64,000 nt of DNA from Saccharomyces uvarum (GCA_947243795.1 OX365929.1:434001-498000), one strand, 5' to 3'; numbered from the stretch's first letter, positions 1-13,695 are shown. Notes: generated by a model from the sequence alone, not told the origin. A program made the numbers and translations.

Positions 1-572
1 ATTTAAGAGAAGCCAAACTTTTATGAAACCTGGGGTATCCCGAACATGTAATCTGAAATCTAGCATACCACCAAAAGGGAAATAATCGAGGAAAAAAAGA
101 GGCAGCGGAAAAGGAAAATGTAAATTCCATCTATTTTTAGGCGCTGCCCCTTGCAGGGATCATACTTGTTTCATACTTGTTTCATACCTGTCTCACCAAA
201 GTGACATGTGGAATTCACCAGGGAGTCAAACATCATACAGCCAAGAGGACGTTACCTGGTGATTACAAACCATTCAAGAAGTTAACAGCGAGACTGAATA
301 AAAAACTCCCGTTTTATAGAGAATATGTAATACAAAGAGTAGTTGCTCTCAAAAAAATGAGAATCTCTAATCTCACTTAAAGTCATTACGTAGACAACAT
401 TACGGTAGAGGGACTTAAAATTTCCTTGCGTTTCTTTAGAGATGATTATTATATAGGGCTGCACATATACACGCTATACAGATAGGAGAATTATTGAAGG
501 GGGTAAATGCACATGATGGACATTTCTATTTATTTTTCATTGTTGCTGATTTTTTTTTTCGTTGTTTATCTC
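1..572. other. Intergenic: AFR1 promoter side and SSS1 3' flank
   Basis: No convincing gene is seen here; the short open frames lack family resemblance. In S. cerevisiae the gene to the left of SSS1 is AFR1, a pheromone-induced gene read leftwards, so this stretch should be its promoter and 5' leader, with the coding region outside the window. The tandem pheromone response elements at 167-184 fit that assignment. The AFR1 assignment rests on synteny only. Confidence 0.6.
167..184 (-). promoter_or_regulatory. Tandem pheromone response elements (Ste12 sites)
   Basis: TGTTTCA occurs at 167-173 and again at 178-184. On the minus strand this is TGAAACA, the exact consensus bound by Ste12. The two copies lie 11 bp apart, one helical turn, inside a direct repeat. 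A weaker TGAAACC lies at 24-30. The expected target is AFR1, a pheromone-induced gene transcribed leftwards off the window. The motif match is seen directly; the target gene is inferred from synteny. Confidence 0.65.
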
Positions 573-815
573 TTAAACAATAACGTATCTAATTGGAATA
601 TGGATCAACTTGATAGCATAGCCAATGATACCGACGGCGACAAAACCGATACCGACGGCCTTGACGATCTTGGAGTATTCCCTCAAATCAGGCTTCTTAC
701 ACTTAGCTAGGAATTGAGTCCCTTCTCTGACAAACTCCACTGGTGCCTCGACCAATTTTTCAACTTGGTTGTTGCTTGGTTTCTTGTCTTCACCCTTTTC
801 GCTGACTCTAGCCAT
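573..815 (-). CDS. SSS1: Sec61 translocon gamma subunit Sss1
   Basis: This 80-residue protein is the SecE/Sec61-gamma subunit of the ER translocon. It joins Sec61 and Sbh1 in the channel that carries nascent secretory and membrane proteins across or into the ER membrane, and is essential in yeast. A charged cytosolic N-terminus is followed by an amphipathic helix (about residues 18-45) and one C-terminal tail-anchoring membrane segment (about 50-75) ending in IRYVIV. Length equals the S. cerevisiae protein, and the sequence is nearly the same apart from several conservative changes near the N-terminus. RRP1 lies upstream in the same direction; a perfect PDRE lies about 200 bp upstream. Confidence 0.97.
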   Translation of the reverse strand: MARVSEKGEDKKPSNNQVEKLVEAPVEFVREGTQFLAKCKKPDLREYSKIVKAVGIGFVAVGIIGYAIKLIHIPIRYVIV

Positions 816-1013
816 TTCTTTTCTGATGTTCTTCCTGGTTTTCTCTTTGAGACACTAGCGTACTGCGGGAAATGGGCACGAGTTATGAACAGTAATAACC
901 AGGTAATGCTTCCCTCTTCCTGCAATCGCTATTATTCTTCCAGTCCCAAGTGAAAAAAATAAAAAAAAAGCGTTGCGAGGAAAAAAGGCGACGTGTTTCG
1001 TTTTTTGCCAATA

Positions 1014-1021
1014 TCCGCGGA
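1014..1021. promoter_or_regulatory. Perfect PDRE upstream of SSS1
   Basis: The palindrome TCCGCGGA, the optimal binding site of the Zn2Cys6 regulators Pdr1 and Pdr3, sits about 200 bp upstream of the SSS1 start and just beyond the 3' end of RRP1. The motif is exact; whether Pdr1/3 control SSS1 in this species is not shown by the sequence. Confidence 0.45.
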
Positions 1022-1107
1022 GGGTAATGGCCTCATACTGCTATACATATACAACTTCTATTTATATGGGCGATTCACGGCAACATATATCATCGCCCCC
1101 GGAAGGT

Positions 1108-1956
1108 CTAGAACCCCTCCCATTCTTCAGCTTCCTCCTCTCCAGCTTCGCTTTCAGCGTCTTCCTCGGCCACTTCCTCACGGAGAACGCCCCAGGCAGT
1201 AAGTCTGGTGTCGCTGAATAGATCTTCTTTGATCTTTTCTCTCAACACTTTGCTGTTGTTGTAGTCAGCAACAAGGCCTTGGAATATCCCGATGAACTTG
1301 ATCAGCGGTGTTTCTTTTGCGCTTTCAGCCAGTTTGCGCAGTTGCTCTTCCTTCTTTTCATCATCTTCATCCTCGTCGTCTTCTTCTTCTTCTTCGTCCT
1401 TGAGTAATCTCTCCCATTCGTCCAATAGAATATCAACGATATGGATTGGGATCCCTGTGTAAACCTTTAAGCTCCCGCTTAAAGGCAACCCTTTTAGTAC
1501 CTTGGCAATGTATTCATCGACTAGTTTTTTATCCCAGTTTCTCGACTGTAAGTATTTTAGTTGGTTGAACAACACTCTTCTTATCAATAGCAAATACTTG
1601 TCCAATCTATGTCTATCAATGTTGAACCACTCGAAACACATGACCTTCCAGAAACCCTTACTGAACTTGAGGAAAGCTTTGTCATTTATGGTCAACTCAT
1701 CGGCACTAGTATTGTCCTTAGGATCAAAATACAACCCATGCAACTCACCTAATTCACTGGCCAGACGTTGCTGTGGTCTAGGACGGTCACTAAACCACAT
1801 GGAGTAGTAGAGACCTTTCCATAGCTTGTTGAATTGTAGCTGTTTATTCTCTTTAAATTGTCTAGCGGTTAAATATTTCTTTAACACCTCAAGTGCATTT
1901 TCTCTAGTCTTTCTATTATTCGATGATAATTGCTTAACGAAATTTGAAGTCTCCAT
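1108..1956 (-). CDS. RRP1: 60S ribosome biogenesis protein Rrp1 (Nop52 family)
   Basis: Rrp1 is a nucleolar protein needed for processing of 27S pre-rRNA and 60S subunit assembly, the yeast member of the Nop52/RRP1 family. The 282-residue product starts with [10 protein letters not shown]. The frame stays open 46 codons further upstream, but that extension runs through a PAC element and does not resemble the family, so the internal Met at 1956 was chosen. The conserved all-helical NOP52 core fills about residues 1-185 ([28 protein letters not shown]). An acidic run follows (about 187-203), and the C-terminus is again acidic. S. cerevisiae Rrp1 is similar in length. Confidence 0.95.
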   Translation of the reverse strand: METSNFVKQLSSNNRKTRENALEVLKKYLTARQFKENKQLQFNKLWKGLYYSMWFSDRPRPQQRLASELGELHGLYFDPKDNTSADELTINDKAFLKFSKGFWKVMCFEWFNIDRHRLDKYLLLIRRVLFNQLKYLQSRNWDKKLVDEYIAKVLKGLPLSGSLKVYTGIPIHIVDILLDEWERLLKDEEEEEDDEDEDDEKKEEQLRKLAESAKETPLIKFIGIFQGLVADYNNSKVLREKIKEDLFSDTRLTAWGVLREEVAEEDAESEAGEEEAEEWEGF

Positions 1957-2059
1957 TTTCCTTTGACTCTGCTTCAAATTTATATATCTACCTAGTATAT
2001 TGTATCTTAAATGTTTAAAATAAATACGTACAGCTAGAGAAATACATACCAGATTTGAT

Positions 2060-2078
2060 AATTTTTTCAGCTCATCGC
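2060..2078. promoter_or_regulatory. PAC element with RRPE-like tract, RRP1 promoter
   Basis: CTCATCGC at 2071-2078 is the reverse complement of the PAC core GCGATGAG. It sits next to AATTTTTTCA (2060-2069), a near match to the RRPE. Together they mark ribosome-biogenesis promoters bound by Dot6/Tod6 and Stb3. They lie about 115 bp upstream of the chosen RRP1 start. Confidence 0.65.
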
Positions 2079-2142
2079 TTTTTTTTTTCTTCAAATTCTC
2101 TACTCTTCGTGTTCCGTGATTATAATATCAACGTACAGATTG

Positions 2143-3294
2143 CTAAAATCCATATAGATCTCTTAAGCGTTTGCGTTGTTCCTCTGATTGCTTTGTACCA
2201 TCCACTTTCTTGGCTTCCAGTTCACTGATACTGACGATTTTGGGCTCTTTGGCGCCTTCTTGTTCCTGCTTTTTCATCAAATATTCGTATTTTGTAGGAT
2301 TGGCCACTAATACATGCTGCATTTTTTCTTTATCCTCGACTTCATCACGTACGCCCATCTCCTTAGCATGTGATCTGGCAAATTGGTTCAATTCACTCAA
2401 CTTCAAACCCTCACCTGTCAAATGCCTGCGGAACATTTTCGACTTTTCATCAACGGAGCCCAGTGTTTCACTCTTGTATAGTCTTGATTTAGGGTCATAA
2501 TTACTCTCCGGTGAATTTATGTCATTCAAGTATGCAGCTTTATCTTCTCTTAACCTTGTCGATGCCTTATATAATTGGGAGTTTTCAGAGTCATCTTTTT
2601 TTAATGAACCTACGGCGTCCTTGTAAAGCTCTAACTTTATTAACTCTATCTCTTCGTCCGTATCCCAAAATGCATCATCAGCTTTAGATTGGTCCTTGTC
2701 GTTTAGTTTATCCTGCTTGTCTTGCTCCCACTTACGTAACAGATCATTGTATTCCTTACCTGAGTAACCGTACCACCTATCCTTCCTGGAGTCCCAGTCA
2801 TCATTAGTGCCTCGTATTAGAACGGTGTCCTTGCTATTATTTGGATGTGAATCTGGAGTTGCCTTTTGCGCCTTCCTTGGCTTTTCCATGCAATCTTTCC
2901 CCGTATGTCCTGCTTCGCCGCAGTTTTTACAAAATTTTGACGAGCTTGTATCCCTAATGGGTGTTTCCCGCAGTTTGATTACCTTAAATTCATCGTTTAT
3001 ACCCAAACCAATTTTGGGTTCTGAATTATTATCTATGTCTAAAGCTCCCCCTTTTGCTTTTTGTCTATGATGCAATAAGTAATCGCCCTTTTTTCCTTTT
3101 TCTGTAGGGTCCGTACTGTCCTTACTAGCATCTTCCTCCTCTTGCTCTTTCGAATCATCCTTGTAATACCATGGTTGGTTTCTAATGTACCTTGGAATAT
3201 GAATATTTTCATTTTTATTATTCGCTTGCTGTTGCTGCCTTTTGTTTCGGTTATTATTGTTTCTGTTTTTATTATTCCTATTATTATTATTCAT
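2143..3294 (-). CDS. SLU7: Second-step pre-mRNA splicing factor Slu7
   Basis: Slu7 acts in the second catalytic step of splicing, helping select the 3' splice site together with Prp18. The 383-residue product has a low-complexity Asn/Arg/Gln N-terminus (residues 1-28), then the conserved block IHIPRYIRNQPWYY, and a CCHC zinc knuckle at C122-x2-C125-x4-H130-x4-C135. The conserved Slu7 C-terminal region (YGYSGKEYNDLLRKWEQDKQ and beyond) and a charged C-terminal tail follow. Length agrees with the S. cerevisiae protein (382). It shares direction with RRP1, with its stop 186 bp upstream of the RRP1 start. Confidence 0.96.
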   Translation of the reverse strand: MNNNNRNNKNRNNNNRNKRQQQQANNKNENIHIPRYIRNQPWYYKDDSKEQEEEDASKDSTDPTEKGKKGDYLLHHRQKAKGGALDIDNNSEPKIGLGINDEFKVIKLRETPIRDTSSSKFCKNCGEAGHTGKDCMEKPRKAQKATPDSHPNNSKDTVLIRGTNDDWDSRKDRWYGYSGKEYNDLLRKWEQDKQDKLNDKDQSKADDAFWDTDEEIELIKLELYKDAVGSLKKDDSENSQLYKASTRLREDKAAYLNDINSPESNYDPKSRLYKSETLGSVDEKSKMFRRHLTGEGLKLSELNQFARSHAKEMGVRDEVEDKEKMQHVLVANPTKYEYLMKKQEQEGAKEPKIVSISELEAKKVDGTKQSEEQRKRLRDLYGF

Positions 3295-7340
<4,046 letters not shown>

Positions 7341-7763
7341 TTTTTGGACTACAAAATATTTTCATATGTACATGTATTGACATATAAAGTCTGCATATGA
7401 TGAGTTTACATAAAAAGCGATTCATAATCTCAGTTTTAAAAATTTCTTTCTCGAAAAATGAGCTCTTGAAAAATACTTCGTATAGGTGAAAAATTTTGGT
7501 CTTTATCGTGTTCTTCAGTACTTCATTCATTAAAAAAAAAAAGAAAGACCAACGAACCGGATTGATAATTCATTTCATAGTCAGCAATACTAGTTTCGAT
7601 TTCTAACGTCATACTTTGCGATGAGCTGAATAATCATAGCATCCCGGATCTTGATACCGAATAAGTAAGCGCCACGCCATGGCGCTCGTGGTGAATATTA
7701 TTAGGTGTACTGTAAAAAAAAAAAGATATATATTTGCATGAGAAGTGGGAAAAACCCAACATT
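7341..7763. other. Convergent intergenic region VTC5/YDR090C
   Basis: No gene is seen. The region is AT-rich with poly-A/T tracts expected of 3' ends. A short perfect hairpin, AGCGCCA-cgcca-TGGCGCT, lies at 7668-7686; its role is unknown. Confidence 0.5.
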
Positions 7764-8696
7764 TTATACACTTAGCCTGGAATAATGATCGGATTCCGTT
7801 CTAACTACAACTCCATGCACGGCATGAAGAGTTTGAGTCCTCGACAATACACCGCCATCAAAGGTATGACTCGAATCTACATTATCTGCCAGGCTTGAGA
7901 CATCGTCACAAATCGATTTATCGTCCAAGTTATAGCTGGTTACTTGTTGCTCATCCTTGCTAGATACATGACCAATTTCCCCGCATGATTCTTCCTTTTC
8001 AGTCTGGTCGTTTTCTTCGTCAACAAACTTGTCTTTAGCCAGCCACTTAAACCTACACCACCAAATAAAATGAGAGGCAAAAATCCCTAATTCCATTCCC
8101 GCAATAATAGAGTATAGTATAATACCCATGGTGTCCATATTACCTAGAATAACACTGACAATGGATAACCAGGCTCCTAACGAATCGATAAATAAGAAAG
8201 CAAAGTTGATACCAACAACACGACCTTTCCTCTTAGCCAATTCATGATAGGGCGGAAGTAATCCAACGGCTAACAAAACGGATGCAAGAATACCAAAAAT
8301 CAAATCAGGCCATGTAGTACCTTTTTCGTAAAGGGGTCTCAACCACAATATGAAGCCAACTTCCATACCAATATCTGCTGCAATAATAGTAGCTATAATC
8401 AACACGATTTTCGATTTTGCCATGCTAACTGGTGGATAATAGCAAGATTGAACAAAACTTATAGCACAAAAGAACATAAAAAGGTGGGGTTGAACTTGTA
8501 AAATGACATTACCGTTGCTGACACAGAAGTATATAGCAAAGGGAATCCCGGAAACAACCCACAGAAACATCATTAAGGGTGGCAGTCCCGTACAGTCTTT
8601 TTTCTTCCAATTGTAAATGATTTGTGGAATTAGTTGAACACACCAGCAAACTGTGGCTACAGTGGCCAAGGCGGTAGCAGCCTTTTCTGATATCAT
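7764..8696 (-). CDS. ILT1: PQ-loop seven-membrane-span protein (YDR090C)
   Basis: This 310-residue integral membrane protein matches S. cerevisiae YDR090C in length and sequence; that gene has been linked to ionic-liquid tolerance (ILT1) and its molecular function is unclear. About seven hydrophobic segments cover residues 5-230, in the arrangement of the PQ-loop (cystinosin/SWEET-like) superfamily. The first PQ-loop is clear (LIPQIIYNWKKKD, P24-Q25). The second reads LLPPYHELAKRKG (P148-P149), so its Gln is replaced by Pro. A hydrophilic acidic cytosolic tail follows (about 230-310). A Reb1 site lies about 210 bp upstream. Transport of a small solute is plausible from the family but unproven. 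Confidence 0.88.
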   Translation of the reverse strand: MISEKAATALATVATVCWCVQLIPQIIYNWKKKDCTGLPPLMMFLWVVSGIPFAIYFCVSNGNVILQVQPHLFMFFCAISFVQSCYYPPVSMAKSKIVLIIATIIAADIGMEVGFILWLRPLYEKGTTWPDLIFGILASVLLAVGLLPPYHELAKRKGRVVGINFAFLFIDSLGAWLSIVSVILGNMDTMGIILYSIIAGMELGIFASHFIWWCRFKWLAKDKFVDEENDQTEKEESCGEIGHVSSKDEQQVTSYNLDDKSICDDVSSLADNVDSSHTFDGGVLSRTQTLHAVHGVVVRTESDHYSRLSV

Positions 8697-9494
8697 GAAT
8701 GTTTATTCTTGGATATATGCTACGCTATAGACCTCTAGGATTTATATTTCAGTACTCTAGGAAACATGCGAAGAGCTACAAAAAGAAAAGAGAAAAAAAG
8801 GAAGCATCATCATTATATACACTTTTGAAGGAGCGATGCGATAAAGAAATGATCTTATCTATTCAGTCATAGAAAATTGTCAAGAGAAAACGGCGTTTTC
8901 ATTTACCCGGCGCGCGTATATACGGCGCTAGCACTATTTAAAAATGATTAAAGGATAATATTTCAGACTGTTTTGGACGTTATCCTAAGTAAGTTATTCT
9001 AACCAATGCTTGGTAGCAGACTCCGTGCAACCGCCACGTCCTGTTTTACTACAGTGGGATTCTTCCAGCCGTTTAATACGGTGCCTATTAAACTATGGAA
9101 GAAATACGCGACAAAATAACGATTAATTAAAATACAATAAGGTACATAAATAAATAGAGAATAAATAGAGTGTAGTTGTTATACAAAAAAATGAAATAAA
9201 TGGGAGTACGGAGCACCAGAGAGGGAGGCTGTTTGATTTGAGGTTATGATGTGATGGAAGCGAGGAGCTGAATAAATGTCACAGTAGTAGTAGATAAAAG
9301 CATCTAAAGATGCAGAAAGCAAGCAAACTGGAAGGCGTACCCGCATGCTGAAGCACTTGCTACTTGGGAAGAAACTCAATGTAATAACATACTCATTTGT
9401 TTTGTAAAACAGTGTAGCATCTTACTTATTTCTCCACATTTCTAAACCCAAAATAAAAACAATCGTCCTCTTGGCTCTCCAAATTCCAATATGC
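8697..9494. other. Intergenic YDR090C-RLI1
   Basis: This is the promoter of YDR090C and the 3' flank of RLI1. Besides a Reb1 site at 8903-8910 followed by a CG-rich CGCGCG patch, I see no gene. The open frame at 9179-9379 has no family features. Confidence 0.5.
8903..8910. promoter_or_regulatory. Reb1 site upstream of YDR090C
   Basis: TTACCCGG is an exact match to the site of the general regulatory factor Reb1, which clears nucleosomes at promoters. It lies about 210 bp upstream of the YDR090C start. Confidence 0.55.
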
Positions 9495-11321
9495 TTAAAT
9501 ACCGGTGTTGTCCAAGAAGAAGTAGTTCCCTGATAATTTTTGTTCTTTATCCATTTGGGAATCTAACTTGTTAATTCTTGGCCTGAAAGAGTTTGGATCT
9601 CTTCTGAAAGTGACATTCAAATTTTTCAAGAATCTGTTACAACCAGTCAACAAAGATTCTGGAGCTCTTGCATGAGCGTTTCTAGAAGGAATACCTTCAA
9701 AGACAATAACCTTATCAGCCAGATAGGTAGCCATGATGAAATCGTGCTCGACGACAAACGCGGTTTTCTTATTATGCAAGATGAATCTTCTAATGACTTT
9801 AGAACAAATAATACGTTGTTCAGAATCTAAGTAAGCGGATGGTTCATCAATCAAGTAAATGTCAGCTGGAATGCCCAGAGCTAAGACAATGGCGACTCTT
9901 TGCAATTCACCACCGGACAGATGTTGAACTTCTTGATCAATAATGTCGTCAATTCTTAAAGGTTTAACGACATCTGTTTGAAATTGTGGATTTAGGAACT
10001 GGCCTCTAATCTTCTTGAAAAATAATTGTCTAACGGTACCTGGGAATTTTGGTGCGATCTTTTGTGGTTTCATAGAAACATTCAATCTTGGGATATGTTG
10101 ACCTTGATCTGGTTTCAATGCACCAGCTAGCAGTTTAATCAAAGTGGTCTTACCAGTACCATTTTCACCCATCATAACAAGGATTTCAGAATCAGAGAAT
10201 TCACCTTCTTCTACATTCAATACGAAGTCACCTTGGGTTTTCTTCAAACTTGGGTAAGTGAAGGCGCGGTTGACAGCATCATTTTGTAACTCTTCAGTAG
10301 CATCAGCTATTCTAAATTGTAAAGCTTCAGTTCTGAATCTCAAATTCTCAGAGGGAATATGACCATCCAAGAAAATGTTGATACCTTCTCTAACAGACGA
10401 TGGTAAGGTAACAACACCGTAAACGGATGGTACACCGTATATGATACACACAAAATCAGAAAGATAATCCAACACGGACAAATCGTGCTCCACACAAATA
10501 ACGTATTTGGTTGGACCCAACAAAGATCTGATAATTTGAGCGGCATTCAAACGCTGTTTAACATCCAGATAAGAGGAAGGTTCGTCAAACATATAAACAT
10601 CAGCCTCTTGGACGCATGACATACCAATGGCAAATCTTTGTAGTTCACCACCGGACAACTTTTGAATATCTCTCTTTAAAACGTTTTCCAATTGTAAAAT
10701 TTTAATGTAGCGGTTAACATCTTCTGGTGTTTTTTCCATTCTTAATTTCAAAAGCTCACCAACTTGTTGAATAGGACCTTTAATAGCACGAGGGATGTTA
10801 TCGACATATTGAGGTTTGATTATAGCCTTAATGTCATCTTCTAGCATCTTGGTGAAATAGTTTTGTAATTCAGAACCACGGAAGTATTTAATAATTTCTT
10901 GCCATTCAGGAGGATCATCAAAACGGCCTAAATTTGGTTTTTGCTTACCAGCTAAAATCTTTAAAGCAGTAGATTTACCGATACCGTTGGTACCAACTAA
11001 CCCAAGAACCTGACCGGGTCTTGGAGTTGGCAATCTATGCAACTTGAAACTATTGGCAGAGTAACGGTGAGTAACGTGAGATTCCAAATTGGTTGGCAAA
11101 TTGATAATTTGAATAGCATCAAATGGACATTTCTTAACACAGATACCACAACCAATACACAAGATTTCGGAAATGAAGGCAATCTTCGAAGTCGGAGTGA
11201 CTTCGATACATAGTTTACCAGTTTTCACGACAGGACATGAACGTTTACACTCTTGACGACACTTTTTTGGTTTACATTTATCAGTGCTAACAATAGCGAT
11301 ACGACTGTTTCTATCACTCAT
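9495..11321 (-). CDS. RLI1: Fe-S ABC ATPase Rli1 (ABCE1), ribosome recycling factor
   Basis: Rli1/ABCE1 splits post-termination ribosomes together with eRF1 or Dom34 and also acts in initiation and subunit export; it is essential and depends on cytosolic Fe-S assembly. The 608-residue product starts at [10 protein letters not shown]; the frame is open 35 codons further upstream but that part does not belong to the family. Two [4Fe-4S] motifs use C16, C21, C25, C29 and C55, C58, C61, C65. Nucleotide-binding domain 1 has Walker [10 protein letters not shown] (110-118) and signature LSGGELQR; domain 2 has GENGTGKTT and a second LSGGELQR. Both Walker B motifs end in DEPS. The sequence is almost the same as the S. 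cerevisiae protein. Confidence 0.98.
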   Translation of the reverse strand: MSDRNSRIAIVSTDKCKPKKCRQECKRSCPVVKTGKLCIEVTPTSKIAFISEILCIGCGICVKKCPFDAIQIINLPTNLESHVTHRYSANSFKLHRLPTPRPGQVLGLVGTNGIGKSTALKILAGKQKPNLGRFDDPPEWQEIIKYFRGSELQNYFTKMLEDDIKAIIKPQYVDNIPRAIKGPIQQVGELLKLRMEKTPEDVNRYIKILQLENVLKRDIQKLSGGELQRFAIGMSCVQEADVYMFDEPSSYLDVKQRLNAAQIIRSLLGPTKYVICVEHDLSVLDYLSDFVCIIYGVPSVYGVVTLPSSVREGINIFLDGHIPSENLRFRTEALQFRIADATEELQNDAVNRAFTYPSLKKTQGDFVLNVEEGEFSDSEILVMMGENGTGKTTLIKLLAGALKPDQGQHIPRLNVSMKPQKIAPKFPGTVRQLFFKKIRGQFLNPQFQTDVVKPLRIDDIIDQEVQHLSGGELQRVAIVLALGIPADIYLIDEPSAYLDSEQRIICSKVIRRFILHNKKTAFVVEHDFIMATYLADKVIVFEGIPSRNAHARAPESLLTGCNRFLKNLNVTFRRDPNSFRPRINKLDSQMDKEQKLSGNYFFLDNTGI

Positions 11322-11479
11322 TATGGTTCGTCGTGTTTTGTAAAAAAGCTCTGGAGAAGTCGAAAGAAAAACAAGGCTAAAATATATTCCAATTAAGATT
11401 TCAAATGCAGAAGCAATAAAGGTCAATAAGGAAAGCTTTACAATATACTTCTCTTTTTTTTTTCACTTTCACTTTGCTA

Positions 11480-11558
11480 GCGATGCGATGAAAAAAAAAT
11501 AAAAAAATTTTCAGTTCAAACTACCCGGCCATAAATTCAATTTCGAGAACACGGGTAA
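11480..11558 (-). promoter_or_regulatory. RLI1 promoter: PAC, RRPE and Reb1-type elements
   Basis: Upstream of RLI1 lie a GCGATGCGATGAAAA stretch (11480-11494, PAC-like), AAAAATTTTCA at 11503-11513 (reverse complement of the RRPE) and CGGGTAA at 11552-11558 (Reb1 core). A second Reb1-like CTACCCGG lies between them. This layout is typical of ribosome-biogenesis genes and fits a translation factor. Confidence 0.65.
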
Positions 11559-12294
11559 CAAGATGAGGGTGGACTGTCTATCTCTTGTCGTTGATCTTGA
11601 AACAGCGAACACAATCAGATTGCATAATTCAGTTGGTAGTCACGATATATGATGGGTAGATGGCTTATTGTGCAGAGAACCGTCGTAAACTTTCGGTGAG
11701 CGGTTTTTTAAACGAGCTTTGATTCAGCTACGTTCTTTCGCACTTGGTAAAGCTTGATCATTGGTTACGACGACAAAGAATGGCGGCTCAGCGGCTAATT
11801 AGGTAGTGAATGTCGTGCTTGATAAGGGAAGATGATAAAATACTGAGGTGCTTTCTTTGACTGCAAGTCCACCGAACTGGAGGCTATGATCATACTTGCT
11901 TTCTTAGCAAATTTGGAGGACTTGAATGTTAGAAAACAAAAGTGTATATTCACTGCCATTCACTTCTCGCTGTGAGGGAATCGCTCCATAGGCTCATTCA
12001 GTTTCTCTTCCAATAATTTAAAGCTCTAAGTGGCCTACACAGTTTTTTCTTTCTTTACGACTTTGCATGTGTAGTTCAATAGATAAACTATAACCTTAAT
12101 TTAACCGTACCGCTACCTGCGCATTACCCGACATGGAGTAAGGCACCGTACCAGGTTTTAAAACAAAGGATAAGCGGTCTTAGATGGACATGACGCCGCC
12201 TCTATACCATAGCATCTATAGAACCAATTCCAATTTGCGAATTTTGGGCCCTCTACGATTGTCACCACTAGATTCATCATAGCATAACCCTAAC
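11559..12294. other. Divergent intergenic region RLI1/UBC13
   Basis: No gene is recognised. This is the rest of the shared upstream region of RLI1 (leftwards) and UBC13 (rightwards). Confidence 0.5.
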
Positions 12295-13016
12295 ATGGCA
12301 TCATTACCCAAGAGAATTATCAAGGTATGTTTAAATAAGTAAGGCGGATAATACTTCCTGTCAAAGACTTCCTGTCTTTCGATCTTCCTACACTTTTTCT
12401 TTTGATGGAAAATAGAATATCAGTATATTAACCCGAAGATGTCAAGAACAAGGGCTCTGTTTGTGCAGTTATAGCGATGTTTTGCTTTCTCTCTGTATGT
12501 CCATGTCAGCTATCATATGAGGGGAAGCAAGCAACACTATCTGTATTGTCAGCAAACAAAACCTTTCTCATCTTTTTCCTTTAGGAGACTGAAAAATTGG
12601 TAAGTGATCCAGTCCCTGGCATTACAGCGGAACCACATGACGATAACTTGCGTTACTTCCAAGTGACAATCGAAGGTCCAGAACAATCACCATACGAGGA
12701 TGGTGTTTTCAAACTAGAATTGTTCCTACCCGACGACTACCCAATGGAAGCACCAAAAGTGCGTTTTTTGACCAAGATATATCATCCAAATATCGATAGA
12801 TTAGGCCGTATATGCCTCGATGTGCTTAAGACTAATTGGTCACCCGCTTTACAGATTAGAACCGTGCTATTGTCCATCCAAGCATTGTTGGCCAGCCCCA
12901 ATCCTAATGACCCCTTAGCTAATGATGTCGCTGAAGACTGGATCAAGAACGAGGAAGGCGCCAAAGCCAAGGCACGCGAATGGACCAAGTTGTACGCCAA
13001 GAAGAAACCCGAGTAA
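12295..13016 (+). CDS. UBC13: Ubiquitin-conjugating enzyme E2 Ubc13 (spliced)
   Basis: Ubc13 pairs with the E2 variant Mms2 to build Lys63-linked ubiquitin chains, chiefly on PCNA in error-free post-replication repair with Rad5. Exon 1 is 12295-12324 (ten codons, [10 protein letters not shown]) and exon 2 is 12585-13016; joined they give 153 residues, the length of the S. cerevisiae protein. The intron ends are GTATGT and TTTAG and lie between codons. The catalytic cysteine is C87 in [14 protein letters not shown], with the HPN motif at 77-79. An open frame starting at TTG 12597 is just exon 2 and misses the true N-terminus. DNF2 follows in the same direction. Confidence 0.97.
12325..12584 (+). 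other. UBC13 spliceosomal intron
   Basis: A 260-nt intron starts with the consensus donor GTATGT (12325-12330) and ends with a pyrimidine-rich stretch and TTTAG (12584). No exact TACTAAC branch-point box is visible. The closest full-length variant is TATTAAC at 12426-12432, about 150 nt from the acceptor. A second GTATGT lies inside the intron near 12497. Position and phase match the S. cerevisiae intron. Confidence 0.92.
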
Positions 13017-13695
13017 TCGGCCACTGTATAATTTTACGTACACTAAATATATCAATGTTATGCTACTGCAAATAAAATACTCACTGTGAGATTTACAAAA
13101 AAACATCCTGTTTAAGACGCATTACCTAATATGTAGCATCAGTAGATGTGATTGCTTCTAACTTTATTTCTACGTCAATCTTACTCGACGCGTTTATTTT
13201 ACTTTTCTCGTTTTTCTTTTTTTTTTTTTTTTTTTTTCAACACCAATTTTTCAACCGTTCCGCGGAATCCGGGTTGATCGTCCTACACCGTAATGTAAGC
13301 ACTAATCGTCTCCGAGGGTCCACGTTTAATTCTGGATCATAAAGTTGTCCTTTTATAACCGGCACCTGAATACATTTCGTGTTGTTGGAGCTTTTAATGA
13401 TCTTCTCTTATTCTATGAAATAAAAAGCAATAATAGATAGACCAACTTTCGTCGCTCATTTTGGTAGTTTGCTTTTGAGTATCACTTCCGCTGCTTGATT
13501 TTGCTGCAACAGATTCTTTGCTAAAACAGGTTGATCAAACAAATTTGATCGAGCGCAAAACATTGAGGAAGATAGAAAACCATTCATTTCTGTTTCTGTC
13601 CATCTTTTTGTTTTCTGTTTTTTGTTCTTTTTACCTCAAATTTTTCAGTAAAGGAAATATTCGAAAAAGAATTATAGCATAAACTCAAGACATAT
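13017..13695. other. UBC13-DNF2 intergenic region / DNF2 promoter
   Basis: No gene. It holds a 21-T homopolymer at 13217-13237 (nucleosome-disfavouring), an MCB-type ACGCGT at 13188-13193 and a perfect PDRE at 13259-13266, all upstream of DNF2. Confidence 0.6.
13259..13266. promoter_or_regulatory. Perfect PDRE in DNF2 promoter
   Basis: TCCGCGGA, the optimal Pdr1/Pdr3 binding palindrome, lies 430 bp upstream of the DNF2 start and next to a 21-T tract. A link between the pleiotropic drug response and plasma-membrane lipid flippases is biologically reasonable. The regulation itself is inferred. Confidence 0.6.

Noticed and set aside
11322-11426. In-frame 35-codon N-terminal extension of RLI1
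   Set aside because: It does not resemble the highly conserved Rli1 N-terminus; the Met at 11321 gives exactly the family protein. The same logic was used for RRP1, TMN2, YDR109C, FOB1 and TMA64.
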